In this document: piece by piece, positions 50,382 to 59,395 of the stretch | Numbering within the stretch: position 1 is the stretch's first letter | Layout: the number at the start of each line of letters is the position of its first letter | Notes under the pieces: model-generated | Databases searched by the model: none | What the model was told of the DNA's origin: nothing | What the model saw: only the letters and a program-made list of their open reading frames with translations | Translations under genes and position numbers: made by a program | Assembly (NCBI RefSeq): GCF_001514305.1 | Contig: NZ_KQ949082.1 | Coordinates: 125,365 to 189,364 of the forward strand | DNA from: Streptomyces dysideae | GTDB lineage: Bacteria; Actinomycetota; Actinomycetes; Streptomycetales; Streptomycetaceae | Length of the DNA stretch: 64,000 nt | Direction of reading: 5' to 3'

Positions 50382-52628
50382 ATGGCCCAACCAACGGGGA
50401 GCGCAGACCGGCACCTTGCCGTGCTCGAAGGCGTCCTGGAGCGGATCACCTACGCCAACGAGGAGAACGGCTACACGGTCGCCCGCGTCGACACCGGCAG
50501 AGGCGCCGGCGACCTGCTCACGGTCGTGGGCGCGCTGCTCGGCGCCCAGGTCGGCGAGTCCCTGCGCATGGAGGGCCGCTGGGGCTCGCACCCGCAGTAC
50601 GGCAAGCAGTTCACGGTCGAGAACTACACGACGCTCCTGCCGGCCACCGTCCAGGGCATCCGCCGCTATCTCGGCTCCGGCCTGGTCAAGGGCATCGGCC
50701 CGGTCTTCGCCGACCGCATCACCCAGCACTTCGGCCTGGACACCCTGAAGATCATCGAGGAGGAGCCCAAGCGGCTCATCGAGGTCCCCGGCCTCGGCCC
50801 CAAGCGGACCAGGAAGATCGCCGACGCCTGGGAGGAGCAGAAGGCGATCAAGGAGGTCATGCTCTTCCTCCAGACCGTCGAGGTGTCCACGTCGATCGCG
50901 GTCCGCATCTACAAGAAGTACGGCGACGCCTCCATCTCCGTCGTGAAGAACCAGCCCTACCGGCTGGCGTCCGACGTCTGGGGCATCGGCTTCCTCACCG
51001 CCGACAAGATCGCCCAGTCCGTCGGCATCCCGCACGACAGCCCGGAGCGCGTCAAGGCGGGCCTGCAGTACGCCCTGTCGCAGTCCACCGACCAGGGCCA
51101 CTGCTATCTGCCCGAGGAACGGCTGATCGCCGACGCGGTCAAGCTGCTCCAGGTCGACACCGGCCTGGTCATCGAGTGCCTGGCCGAGCTGGCCCAGCCG
51201 TACGACACCGACTCCGGCGAACCCGGTGTCGTACGGGAGAAGGTGCCCGGTGAGCACGGCGAGCCGGTCACCGCGATCTACCTCGTCCCCTTCCACCGCG
51301 CCGAACTCTCCCTCTCCGCCCAGCTGTTGCGCCTCCTGCGCACCGACGAGGACCGGATGCCCGGTTTCCGCGACGTGGCCTGGGACAAGGCGCTGGGCTG
51401 GCTGAAGGGCCGTACGGGCGTGGACCTGGCCCCCGAGCAGGAGGCCGCCGTCCGGCTGGCGCTCACCGAGAAGGTCGCCGTCCTCACCGGCGGCCCCGGC
51501 TGCGGCAAGTCCTTCACGGTCCGCTCGGTCGTGGAGCTGGCCCGCGCCAAGAAGGCCAAGGTCGTGCTCGCCGCCCCCACCGGCCGCGCCGCCAAGCGCC
51601 TCGCCGAGCTCACCGGCGCCGACGCCTCCACCGTCCACCGCCTCCTGGAGCTGAAGCCCGGCGGCGACGCGGCGTACGACAGGGACCGCCCGCTGGACGC
51701 CGACCTGGTGGTGGTCGACGAGGCGTCGATGCTGGACCTGCTGCTCGCCAACAAGCTGGTCAAGGCCGTACCGCCGGGCGCCCATCTGCTGTTCGTCGGG
51801 GACGTCGACCAGCTGCCCAGCGTCGGCGCCGGGGAGGTGCTGCGCGACCTGCTGGCCGACGGCGGTCCGGTCCCGGCGGTGCGGCTCACGCGCGTGTTCC
51901 GCCAGGCCCAGCAGTCGGGGGTGGTCACCAACGCGCACCGGATCAACTCCGGGCAGCATCCGGTCACCGACGGCATGAAGGACTTCTTCCTCTTCGTCGA
52001 GGACGACACGGAGGAGGTCGGCCGGCTCACCGTCGACGTGGCGGCCCGCCGGATTCCGGCCAGGTTCGGGCTCGACCCGCGCCGGGACGTCCAGGTCCTG
52101 GCCCCCATGCACCGCGGCCCCGCCGGCGCCGGCACCCTCAACGGCCTGCTCCAGCAGGCCATCACGCCCGGCCGCCCCGACCTCGCCGAGAAGCGGTTCG
52201 GCGGCCGGGTCTTCCGCGTCGGCGACAAGGTCACCCAGATCCGCAACAATTACGAGAAGGGCAAGAACGGAGTCTTCAACGGCACCGTGGGCGTGGTCAC
52301 CTCGCTCGACCCGGTCGACCAGCGCCTCACGGTGCTGACGGACGAGGACGAGGAGGTGCCGTACGAATTCGACGAACTGGACGAACTGGCCCACGCCTAC
52401 GCGGTGACGATCCACCGTTCACAGGGAAGTGAATATCCCGCCGTGGTGATCCCGGTCACCACGAGCGCCTGGATGATGCTGCAGCGGAACCTGCTGTACA
52501 CGGCGGTCACCCGGGCCAAGAGGCTGGTCGTCCTCGTCGGTTCACGCAAGGCGATCGGCCAGGCGGTGCGCACGGTGTCCGCCGGACGCCGGTGCACGGC
52601 CCTGGACTTCCGGCTCTCCGGCTCCTGA
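50382..52628 (+). CDS. recD2: RecD2-type SF1B DNA helicase
   Basis: A 748-residue 5'-to-3' DNA helicase. The N-terminal OB-like and helix-hairpin-helix region (LVKGIGPVFADRITQHFG, VPGLGPKRTRKIADAWEE) is diagnostic of RecD2, which works without RecBC. The helicase core has Walker A GGPGCGKSFT (about 370), Walker B VVVDEASMLD (about 442), GDVDQLPSVGAGEVL, and the late motifs TIHRSQGSEYPAVVIP and LYTAVTRAKRLVVLVG. Roles in DNA repair and fork maintenance are likely. Normal length for the family. Confidence 0.94.
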   Translation: MAQPTGSADRHLAVLEGVLERITYANEENGYTVARVDTGRGAGDLLTVVGALLGAQVGESLRMEGRWGSHPQYGKQFTVENYTTLLPATVQGIRRYLGSGLVKGIGPVFADRITQHFGLDTLKIIEEEPKRLIEVPGLGPKRTRKIADAWEEQKAIKEVMLFLQTVEVSTSIAVRIYKKYGDASISVVKNQPYRLASDVWGIGFLTADKIAQSVGIPHDSPERVKAGLQYALSQSTDQGHCYLPEERLIADAVKLLQVDTGLVIECLAELAQPYDTDSGEPGVVREKVPGEHGEPVTAIYLVPFHRAELSLSAQLLRLLRTDEDRMPGFRDVAWDKALGWLKGRTGVDLAPEQEAAVRLALTEKVAVLTGGPGCGKSFTVRSVVELARAKKAKVVLAAPTGRAAKRLAELTGADASTVHRLLELKPGGDAAYDRDRPLDADLVVVDEASMLDLLLANKLVKAVPPGAHLLFVGDVDQLPSVGAGEVLRDLLADGGPVPAVRLTRVFRQAQQSGVVTNAHRINSGQHPVTDGMKDFFLFVEDDTEEVGRLTVDVAARRIPARFGLDPRRDVQVLAPMHRGPAGAGTLNGLLQQAITPGRPDLAEKRFGGRVFRVGDKVTQIRNNYEKGKNGVFNGTVGVVTSLDPVDQRLTVLTDEDEEVPYEFDELDELAHAYAVTIHRSQGSEYPAVVIPVTTSAWMMLQRNLLYTAVTRAKRLVVLVGSRKAIGQAVRTVSAGRRCTALDFRLSGS

Positions 52629-52728
52629 CCTCGAAGATCGTGAGGCGGCACAAAAATGATCGATCAAACGAGTCGGAAAGGTCACAGAGCTCTTCCCGAG
52701 GGGGAACAGAAGGGGCAGGATGAGCTGG

Positions 52729-52751
52729 TTGGCGGCACTGAGTGCCGCCAA
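52729..52751. promoter_or_regulatory. 23-bp palindrome upstream of citA
   Basis: TTGGCGGCACT (52729-52739) and AGTGCCGCCAA (52741-52751) are exact inverted copies around a single G, 108 bases before the citrate synthase start. No T-run follows, so a dimeric regulator site is more likely than a terminator for recD2. Confidence 0.55.
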
Positions 52752-52858
52752 TGGCCCCAATGGCCGACCCCGAGTGCACTCTTCTGCGCCAAATGGGGGA
52801 TGGTTAGAGACAGTCAGGGCAACCTCGAAGATGAGGCACAACGTCGGTGAGGGAAGAC

Positions 52859-54148
52859 GTGAGCGACAACTCTGTAGTACTGCGGTACGGCGACGGCGAG
52901 TACACCTACCCGGTGATTGACAGCACCGTCGGCGACAAGGGCTTCGACATCGGCAAGCTCCGCGCCCAGAGCGGTCTGGTGACGCTGGACAGCGGTTACG
53001 GGAACACCGCCGCCTATAAATCCGCCGTCACGTACCTCGACGGCGAGCAGGGCATCCTCCGGTATCGCGGCTACCCGATCGAGCAGCTGGCCGAGCGCTC
53101 CACCTTTCTGGAGGTCGCTTACCTGCTGATCAACGGCGAGCTTCCGACCGTCGACGAGCTCTCCTCCTTCAGGAACGACATCACGCAGCACACCCTGCTG
53201 CACGAGGACGTCAAGAACTTCTACAAGGGCTTCCCGCGCGACGCCCACCCGATGGCCATGCTGTCGTCGGTCGTCTCCGCGCTGTCCACGTTCTACCAGG
53301 ACAGCCACAACCCGTTCGACGAGCGCCAGCGCAACCTCTCCACGATCCGGCTGCTCGCCAAGCTGCCGACGATCGCGGCGTACGCGTACAAGAAGTCGAT
53401 CGGCCACCCGTTCGTCTACCCGCGCAACGACCTCGGTTACGTCGAGAACTTCCTCCGCATGACCTTCTCGGTCCCCGCGCAGGAGTACGACCTCGACCCG
53501 ACCGTCGTCGCCGCGCTCGACAAGCTGCTCATCCTGCACGCGGACCACGAGCAGAACTGTTCGACCTCCACCGTGCGTCTGGTCGGCTCCTCGCAGGCGA
53601 ACATGTTCGCCTCGATCTCCGCCGGCATCAACGCCCTTTGGGGCCCGCTGCACGGCGGCGCCAACCAGTCGGTGCTGGAGATGCTCGAGGGCATCCGGGA
53701 CGCCGGCGGCGACGTCGACTCCTTCATCCGCAAGGTGAAGAACAAGGAGGACGGCGTCCGGCTGATGGGCTTCGGCCACCGGGTCTACAAGAACTTCGAC
53801 CCGCGCGCCAAGATCATCAAGGCGGCGGCGCACGACGTCCTCTCGGCTCTCGGCAAGTCCGACGAGCTGCTGGACATCGCGCTGAAGCTGGAGGAGCACG
53901 CGCTCTCCGACGACTACTTCGTCTCGCGCAGCCTCTACCCGAACGTCGACTTCTACACCGGCCTGATCTACCGGGCCATGGGCTTCCCGACCGAGATGTT
54001 CACGGTCCTGTTCGCCCTCGGCCGCCTCCCGGGCTGGATCGCCCAGTGGCACGAGATGATCAAGGAGCCCGGCTCCCGCATCGGCCGCCCGCGCCAGATC
54101 TACACGGGCATCGAGCTGCGCGACTTCGTTCCGGTCGAGGAGCGTTGA
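52859..54148 (+). CDS. citA: citrate synthase
   Basis: A 429-residue type II citrate synthase, which condenses oxaloacetate and acetyl-CoA at the entry of the TCA cycle. GTG 52859 with AGGGAA upstream is preferred to GTG 52847. Family landmarks: RYRGYPIEQLAERSTFLEVA, HADHEQNCSTSTVRLVGSSQ (catalytic His), NALWGPLHGGANQSVLEML (His), MGFGHRVYKNFDPRAK and VDFYTGLIYRAMGFP (Asp). The length and N-terminus agree with the main Streptomyces enzyme. A strong terminator follows. Confidence 0.96.
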   Translation: MSDNSVVLRYGDGEYTYPVIDSTVGDKGFDIGKLRAQSGLVTLDSGYGNTAAYKSAVTYLDGEQGILRYRGYPIEQLAERSTFLEVAYLLINGELPTVDELSSFRNDITQHTLLHEDVKNFYKGFPRDAHPMAMLSSVVSALSTFYQDSHNPFDERQRNLSTIRLLAKLPTIAAYAYKKSIGHPFVYPRNDLGYVENFLRMTFSVPAQEYDLDPTVVAALDKLLILHADHEQNCSTSTVRLVGSSQANMFASISAGINALWGPLHGGANQSVLEMLEGIRDAGGDVDSFIRKVKNKEDGVRLMGFGHRVYKNFDPRAKIIKAAAHDVLSALGKSDELLDIALKLEEHALSDDYFVSRSLYPNVDFYTGLIYRAMGFPTEMFTVLFALGRLPGWIAQWHEMIKEPGSRIGRPRQIYTGIELRDFVPVEER

Positions 54149-54193
54149 TCGCCGCAGGCGCTTAGGGCCTGTCCGGCGTACAGCTGCAAAAGC

Positions 54194-54247
54194 GGAAGGC
54201 GCCCTGGCGTTCGGTCCCCCCACGGGCCGACGTCCAGGGCGCCTTCC
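54194..54247 (+). terminator. citA terminator
   Basis: GGAAGGCGCCCTGG (54194-54207) pairs base for base with CCAGGGCGCCTTCC (54234-54247) around a 26-base loop that contains a second small stem (GTCCCCCC region). It starts 46 bases after the citA stop. Confidence 0.85.
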
Positions 54248-54748
54248 CATGTCCCGGTGCGGATTCCCCCCACGGGATCCGGCCGGGCGTCTGTGAGAAC
54301 CAGCGCCTGAATCGCTGTCTTGCGGTACTGCTCGGTACTGCTCGGTACTGCCGTTGAGCAGAACGAGCAAAACTGCTCGTACTACTCCTGTGTGCGATCT
54401 GCCGGGACATCGCACGGACGGGAGGGCCGCTCAAAGCTTCCCGAAGTGCGTGCCCCGGCAACGCATCTCTGAGGAAGTCCCCCAAGACATCCTCAGATGC
54501 CAGTAAGCGCCCCCCAAGACGCTGCCTGACATCGTCAACTTAGACCTTCGAACCCCTTCGATGGTTACGTTCACATCACTGTGATCTGCGTCTCTTGCAT
54601 TTGTCCGTTAGATACGCAAGGGCCCGGATATGCCTGACAGGACCCAAGCGTAAGGAAGATGCGCGAGCCTTGTGAAGAGCTTATGTGAGGGTGGCGCAGG
54701 ACTCTAGAGGGACCTTGGGCCCTAGTTCGGCGAACCACCGCCCTGAAC
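54248..54748. other. gene-free stretch with repeats, between citA and copA
   Basis: About 500 bases of lower-GC DNA. CGGTACTG occurs three times with a 10-base period (54323-54350), followed by CGAGCA-AAAC-TGCTCG (54364-54379). CATCTCTGAGGA near 54465 and TCCTCAGATG near 54490 form an imperfect stem. TCACA-TCAC-TGTGA lies near 54575. A minus-strand frame of 107 codons crosses part of it but lacks GC bias at third positions. I see no gene; a small RNA or a regulator-binding cluster is possible. Confidence 0.5.
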
Positions 54749-57034
54749 TCAGCGGAACGTCCGCAGCCGGAGGCTGTTCGTCACCACGAACACCGACGAG
54801 AACGCCATCGCCGCCCCCGCGATCATCGGGTTCAGCAGCCCGGCGGCGGCCAGCGGCAGCGCGGCCACGTTGTAGCCGAACGCCCACACGAGGTTGCCCT
54901 TGATCGTGGCGAGCGTCCGGCGGGACAGCCGGATCGCGTCCGCGGCCACCCGCAGATCGCCGCGCACCAGCGTCAGATCGCCGGCCTCCATCGCCGCGTC
55001 CGTCCCGGTGCCCATGGCCAGGCCCAGATCGGCGGTGGCCAGGGCGGCCGCGTCGTTGACGCCGTCGCCGACCATGGCGACGGTCCGCCCCTCGGCCTGC
55101 AGCCGCCGTACGGCGTCGACCTTGTCCTCGGGCAGGACCTCCGCGATCACCTGCTCGATCCCGACGGTCTGCGCCACCGCCTCGGCGACCGCCCGGTTGT
55201 CCCCGGTGAGCAGGACCGGCGTGAGCCCGAGCGCGCGCAGTTCGCGCACCGCCTCGGCGCTGGTCTCCTTGACGGCGTCCGCGACGGCGACGACACCGCG
55301 TGCCATGCCGTCCCAGCCGACCACCACGGCCGTACGCCCGTCCCTCTCGGCCTTCTCCCTGGCCCGGGCGACCTCGGTGGGTACGTCGTCGTAGAGGCGC
55401 CCCACGGCCACGTCACGGCCCTCCACGCGCCCGCGTACGCCCCGCCCGGGGACGTTCTCGAAGGCCTCGACCTCCGGCAGCCGCCCGACCCGCTCCTCTG
55501 CGCCCGCGGCGACCGCCCGCGCGACGGGGTGCTCGGAGGCGTGCTCGACGGCGCCCGCGAGCCGCAGCAGCAGCTGTTCGTCGGTGCCCTCGGCGGCGTA
55601 GACGTCCTGGAGGGTCATGCGTCCGGTGGTGACCGTTCCGGTCTTGTCCAGTACGACGGTGTCGACGCGGCGGGTGGACTCCAGCACCTCGGGGCCCTTG
55701 ATGAGGATGCCGAGCTGGGCCCCGCGGCCGGTGCCGACCATCAGGGCGGTGGGCGTGGCGAGCCCGAGGGCGCACGGGCAGGCGATGATCAGTACCGCGA
55801 CGGCCGCGGTGAACGCGGCCGCCGTGTCCCCGGCCGCCCCGAGCCACACCCCGAAGGTCACGACCGAGAGGACGATGACCGCCGGCACGAACACCCCGGA
55901 GATCCGGTCGGCCAGCCGCTGTACCTCGGCCTTGCCGTTCTGCGCCTCCTCGACCAGCTTCGCCATCCGCGCGAGCTGCGTGTCGGCGCCGACCCTGGTC
56001 GCCTCGACGACCAGCCGGCCCCCGGCGTTGACTGTGGCGCCGGTGACCGCGTCGCCGACCGTGACGTCCACCGGCACGGACTCGCCGGTCAGCATGGACG
56101 CGTCGACCGCGGAGGCGCCCTCGACGACGGTGCCGTCGGTGGCGATCTTCTCGCCCGGCCGTACGACGAACCGGTCCCCGACGGCCAGCCGGTCCACCGG
56201 GATCCGCACCTCGCGCCCGCCCGCCCGTCTCCCACCACCGCCCTCAACCGAGAGCGCTTCGCGCTCGCCCCCCTCGTATCGCAGCACGGAGACGTCCTTG
56301 GCGCCCAGCTCCATCAGCGCCCGCAGCGCGGCGCCCGCGCGCCGCTTGGAGCGGGCCTCCAGATAGCGGCCGAGCAGGATGAACGTGACGACGCCTGAGG
56401 CCACTTCGAGATAGATCTGCGCGGAGCCGTCCACGCGCGCGACCGTGAACTCGAAGCTGTCCCGCATCCCCGTCATGCCCGCGTCGCCGAAGAACAGCGC
56501 CCACAGCGACCAGGTGAACGCGGCCAGCGTGCCCATCGAGATCAGCGTGTCCATGGTCGCCGCGCCATGGCGGGCGTTGGTGACCGCGGCCCGGTGGAAG
56601 GGCAGGCCGCCCCAGACGACGACCGGCGAGGCGAGGGTGAGCGCGAGCCACTGCCAGTTGTCGAACTGGAGGCCCGGGATCATGGACAGCAGGATGACGG
56701 GGGCGGCGAGGAGCGCGGAGACGGTGAACCGCCGGCGGTAGGAGGCCGGCTCGGGGTCTTCGGGTGTCTCCTGAGATTCAGGCTCCGGGGGAGTGGGCTC
56801 CTCGGCCGTGTACCCCGTCTTCACCACGGTGGCGATGAGGTCGGCGACCTCGATGCCCGCGGGGTAGCTGACCTTCGCCTTCTCCGTGGCGTAGTTCACC
56901 GTGGCGGTGACGCCGTCCAGGCGGTTGAGCTTCTTCTCGACACGGGCCGCGCAGGAGGCGCAGGTCATCCCGCCGATGAGCAGTTCGACCTGGTGCGGCG
57001 CGGCTATCGGGGGCTCGGCGGTGGTGCTGGTCAT
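54749..57034 (-). CDS. copA: copper-translocating P1B-type ATPase
   Basis: A 761-residue copper exporter. An N-terminal heavy-metal domain has GMTCASC (22-28). The transport core includes IIACPCALGLATP with the membrane CPC (about 419-421), DKTGTVTTGR with the phosphorylated Asp (about 460), HPVARAV and the GDGVNDAAALA hinge (about 655). About eight membrane segments are visible. It should export Cu(I). A 203-base MITE separates it from copZ, which lies upstream on the same strand, so it may no longer be in a simple operon with it. The region after 230 has a Gly/Arg insert (EGGGGRRAGGREVRI), absent from most relatives. Confidence 0.95.
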   Translation of the reverse strand: MTSTTAEPPIAAPHQVELLIGGMTCASCAARVEKKLNRLDGVTATVNYATEKAKVSYPAGIEVADLIATVVKTGYTAEEPTPPEPESQETPEDPEPASYRRRFTVSALLAAPVILLSMIPGLQFDNWQWLALTLASPVVVWGGLPFHRAAVTNARHGAATMDTLISMGTLAAFTWSLWALFFGDAGMTGMRDSFEFTVARVDGSAQIYLEVASGVVTFILLGRYLEARSKRRAGAALRALMELGAKDVSVLRYEGGEREALSVEGGGGRRAGGREVRIPVDRLAVGDRFVVRPGEKIATDGTVVEGASAVDASMLTGESVPVDVTVGDAVTGATVNAGGRLVVEATRVGADTQLARMAKLVEEAQNGKAEVQRLADRISGVFVPAVIVLSVVTFGVWLGAAGDTAAAFTAAVAVLIIACPCALGLATPTALMVGTGRGAQLGILIKGPEVLESTRRVDTVVLDKTGTVTTGRMTLQDVYAAEGTDEQLLLRLAGAVEHASEHPVARAVAAGAEERVGRLPEVEAFENVPGRGVRGRVEGRDVAVGRLYDDVPTEVARAREKAERDGRTAVVVGWDGMARGVVAVADAVKETSAEAVRELRALGLTPVLLTGDNRAVAEAVAQTVGIEQVIAEVLPEDKVDAVRRLQAEGRTVAMVGDGVNDAAALATADLGLAMGTGTDAAMEAGDLTLVRGDLRVAADAIRLSRRTLATIKGNLVWAFGYNVAALPLAAAGLLNPMIAGAAMAFSSVFVVTNSLRLRTFR

Positions 57035-57073
57035 GTCGTCCGTACTCCAGAGAGCGGACCGGGCCGTACGCGA

Positions 57074-57276
57074 CTAGGGGGTGTTTCGAAAGTCCTGTGC
57101 GGTGCCCGCGGTGTCCGGTGCGTGCTCTCGGCGCGCCGGACGAAAGCCCTCGTACTGGACGTACTTGGGCTTTTGGCCGGTGCGGCGAGTGGGGGGCACC
57201 TCCCACGCCCTTAAGGCAGTGGGGGAGCGTGCCGGGCGCCGTGGGTGCTGTGCGGGACTTTCGAAACACCCCCTAG
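57074..57276. mobile_element. MITE-like element between copZ and copA
   Basis: CTAGGGGGTGTTTCGAAAGTCC (positions 57074-57095, given here in two parts: CTAGGGGGTG and TTTCGAAAGTCC) is repeated exactly inverted at 57255-57276, 22 of 22 bases. CTAG at each end is palindromic and may be the target duplication (or just its TA). The inside is about 160 bases, GC-rich, and codes for no protein. Streptomyces genomes carry many such short elements; this one splits a copper operon. Confidence 0.82.
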
Positions 57277-57316
57277 TGTCGTCCGGTCGGCACGGCCCGG
57301 TGCGGAGAGCTGTGGT

Positions 57317-57556
57317 TCAGGCCTTGCCGACCAGCTCGAAGCCCGCCTCGTCGACGGCGGCGCGGACGGCCTCCTCGTCCAGCGGGGAGGCGGACACGAC
57401 GGTGACCTCACCGGCCGTGGCGACGGCCTTCACCGAGCTGACGCCGGGGATCTCCGAGATCTCGCCGGAGACGGCCCCCTCGCAGTGGCCACAGCTCATG
57501 CCGCTCACCTTGTAGACAGCGGTGACGGAACCCGTGGTGTCGGTCTGGGCGGTCAT
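57317..57556 (-). CDS. copZ: copper chaperone (heavy-metal-associated domain)
   Basis: A 79-residue HMA protein from ATG 57556 with a GAGGAGA site. SGMSCGHCEGAVSGEISEIP (about residues 19-38) has the M-x-C-x-x-C copper-binding motif, and the beta-alpha-beta-beta-alpha-beta pattern is complete. It carries Cu(I) to CopA or to the CsoR regulator. The promoter holds a CsoR-like palindrome. Extra N-terminal residues before the domain (TAQTDTTGSVTAVY) are normal for Streptomyces copies. Confidence 0.92.
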   Translation of the reverse strand: MTAQTDTTGSVTAVYKVSGMSCGHCEGAVSGEISEIPGVSSVKAVATAGEVTVVSASPLDEEAVRAAVDEAGFELVGKA

Positions 57557-57617
57557 CTGTTCTCCTCGTCGAGGCGCGTGGGACGTACGGGGTCCACGAG
57601 GGGCCCACACTCTCCAC

Positions 57618-57645
57618 GCTATACCCCTACGGGGTATTTCTCCAA
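57618..57645 (-). promoter_or_regulatory. copZ promoter with CsoR-type operator
   Basis: On the minus strand, TTGGAG (57645-57640) and TATAGC (57623-57618) are spaced by 16 bases. Between them and overlapping the -10 is the palindrome ATACCCC-TAC-GGGGTAT (57621-57637), matching the pattern of the copper-sensing repressor CsoR. Copper binding to the repressor would release transcription of copZ. Confidence 0.8.
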
Positions 57646-57878
57646 GAAGGGTCGCGACCGCGCCGCTCGTACACCCACACCCCGCAGGCCACGAGCACCA
57701 GGGAGTCGCCGGTTATGACGGCAAGTCTCCTCGTACTGGTGCCGGGTTGACGTAGCTGAGTTATGCGCACTTCATGGCAGATGCACCCTGCTGGGCATCC
57801 TGGCCTGCTCGGGCGTACTCGGCACGGTCTCCTCGGTGTGGCGCGAGGCCGGGGGTGGGCGCTCCGGTCGGCTCGGTG

Positions 57879-57992
57879 ATGACGGTGGTTGAGGCGGTGG
57901 GGGAGTTCGGGCCGGTCATCGCCGTGGCGCTAGTGCCGGGCGGGCGTTCGCCGGGCCGCTCGACGGCGGCGCTGCTCGCGGTGTTCGTTCTG
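57879..57992 (+). pseudogene. fragment of a cation/proton antiporter
   Basis: A 38-residue stretch, EAVGEFGPVIAVALVPGGRS then PGRSTAALLAVFVL, resembles a core membrane segment of CPA2-type antiporters (E-F-G-P-x-x-A-x-A-L). Nothing before or after it continues the family, and no ribosome site precedes it. The rest of 57646-58086 holds no gene; the minus strand just above the copZ promoter encodes a hydrophobic run (LVLVACGVWVYERRG) that may be another scrap. Confidence 0.45.
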
Positions 57993-58086
57993 CCGAGGAG
58001 GCGGAGGACCGGGACAAGGCGGCGGTACACGGTTAGCGTTCCGCCGGTAAGGATGATCTCCGCGGACGGAAGGCGAGGGTGAGCGG

Positions 58087-59130
58087 ATGCGCGCGGTGGT
58101 GTTCGAGCGGTTCGGGGAGCCGACCGAGGTGCGGGACGTGGTGGACCCGGAGCCCGCGGAGCACGGGGTGGTGGTCCGCGTCGAGGCCACCGGACTGTGC
58201 CGCAGCGACTGGCACGGCTGGCAGGGCCACGACCCGGACATCACGCTGCCGCACGTCCCGGGCCATGAACTCGCCGGTGTGGTCGAGGCGGTGGGCGCCC
58301 GGGTGACCGGCTGGCGCCCCGGCGACCGGGTCACCGTGCCGTTCGTGTGCGCCTGCGGGACCTGTGCGGCCTGCGTGGCCGGCGATCAGCAGGTGTGCGA
58401 GCGGCAGACCCAGCCCGGCTTCACCCACTGGGGCTCCTTCGCCCAGTACGTCGCCCTGGACCACGCCGATGTGAACCTCGTCGCCGTGCCCGACGAGATG
58501 TCGTTCGCGACGGCGGCCTCGCTGGGCTGTCGGTTCGCGACGGCGTTCCGGGCGGTGGTGCAGCAGGGCCGGGTCGCGGCGGGGGAGTGGGTCGCGGTGC
58601 ACGGCTGCGGCGGGGTCGGCCTGTCGGCGGTGATGATCGCGGCGGCGTCCGGGGCCAGGGTCGTGGCGGTGGACGTCTCGCCGGGGGCGCTGGATCTGGC
58701 GCGGAAGTTCGGTGCGGTCGAGTGCGTGGACGCGTCGGGCACGGACAACACGGCGGCCGCGGTCCGCGCCCTCGGCAACGGCGGCGCCCACCTCTCCTTG
58801 GACGCCCTCGGCTCCCCCGTCACCTGCGCGGCCTCGGTCAACTCCCTGCGCCGCCGCGGCCGCCATGTCCAGGTCGGCCTGCTGCCCTCACCGGACGGCA
58901 CGACTCCCGTCCCCATGGCCCGCGCGATCGCCCTGGAACTGGAACTGCTGGGCAGCCACGGCATGGCCGCGCACACCTACCCGCCGATGCTGGAACTGGT
59001 CCGCGCGGGCATGCTGAGGCCCGACCTGCTGGTCACGTCCACGATCCCGCTGGACGCGGTACCGGAAGCGCTGACGGCGATGGGAACGGCACCGGGCGCG
59101 GGGGTCACCGTCATCGAGCCGTGGAGCTGA
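58087..59130 (+). CDS. zinc-dependent alcohol dehydrogenase
   Basis: A 347-residue medium-chain dehydrogenase. ATGLCRSDWHGW (catalytic Zn Cys) and PHVPGHELAGVV (Zn His, Glu) lie near residues 37 and 60. CACGTCAACVAGDQQVC (about 88-104) holds the four structural zinc cysteines. GCGGVGLSAVMIA is the NAD(P)-binding Rossmann motif. All sites are intact. The substrate is unknown; IPLDAVPEAL near the end is typical of the class. A terminator follows. Confidence 0.93.
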   Translation: MRAVVFERFGEPTEVRDVVDPEPAEHGVVVRVEATGLCRSDWHGWQGHDPDITLPHVPGHELAGVVEAVGARVTGWRPGDRVTVPFVCACGTCAACVAGDQQVCERQTQPGFTHWGSFAQYVALDHADVNLVAVPDEMSFATAASLGCRFATAFRAVVQQGRVAAGEWVAVHGCGGVGLSAVMIAAASGARVVAVDVSPGALDLARKFGAVECVDASGTDNTAAAVRALGNGGAHLSLDALGSPVTCAASVNSLRRRGRHVQVGLLPSPDGTTPVPMARAIALELELLGSHGMAAHTYPPMLELVRAGMLRPDLLVTSTIPLDAVPEALTAMGTAPGAGVTVIEPWS

Positions 59131-59148
59131 GGGGGACCCGATGAGACG

Positions 59149-59179
59149 CCTGTGCCCCACCCGACAGGTGGGGCACAGG
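59149..59179. terminator. intrinsic terminator between convergent genes
   Basis: CCTGTGCCCCACC (59149-59161) pairs fully with GGTGGGGCACAGG (59167-59179), loop CGACA. It is 19 bases after the dehydrogenase stop and 16 before the end of the convergent HTH gene. Confidence 0.85.
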
Positions 59180-59194
59180 TTCGCTTCCGGGAGG

Positions 59195-59395
59195 TCAGTC
59201 CATTCTGCGGCCGCGATTGCCGGGCCTGGACGCCACCCAGGCACGGACGGTGTCGGGGTACCAGAAGGGCTTGCCGCCCTCCACATGGTCGGGCGGCGGC
59301 AGCAGCCCGTGCTTGCGGTAGGACCGCACGGTGTCGGGCTGCACGTGGATGTGCGCCGCGATCTCCTTATAGGACCAGAGCCTTCGGTCGGTCAT
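59195..59395 (-). CDS. small HTH (MerR/excisionase-like) protein
   Basis: A 66-residue protein from ATG 59395 with GGAGG eight bases upstream; the GTG nine bases before it overlaps the ribosome site. LWSYKEIAAHIHVQPDTVRS then YRKHGLLPPPD is a winged helix-turn-helix of the type found in MerR proteins and phage or element excisionases, and WYPDTVRAWVASRP is the wing and last helix. It lies about 290 bases from a mobile element but shows no sign of being part of it. It could regulate the nearby dehydrogenase. Confidence 0.8.
   Translation of the reverse strand: MTDRRLWSYKEIAAHIHVQPDTVRSYRKHGLLPPPDHVEGGKPFWYPDTVRAWVASRPGNRGRRMD

Noticed and set aside
54323..54379. Tandem CGGTACTG repeats as a CRISPR array
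   Set aside because: Units are 10 bases with no spacers and no cas genes nearby.
54162..54485. A 107-codon minus-strand frame downstream of citA
   Set aside because: TTG start, no GC bias at third positions, and it crosses the citA terminator.
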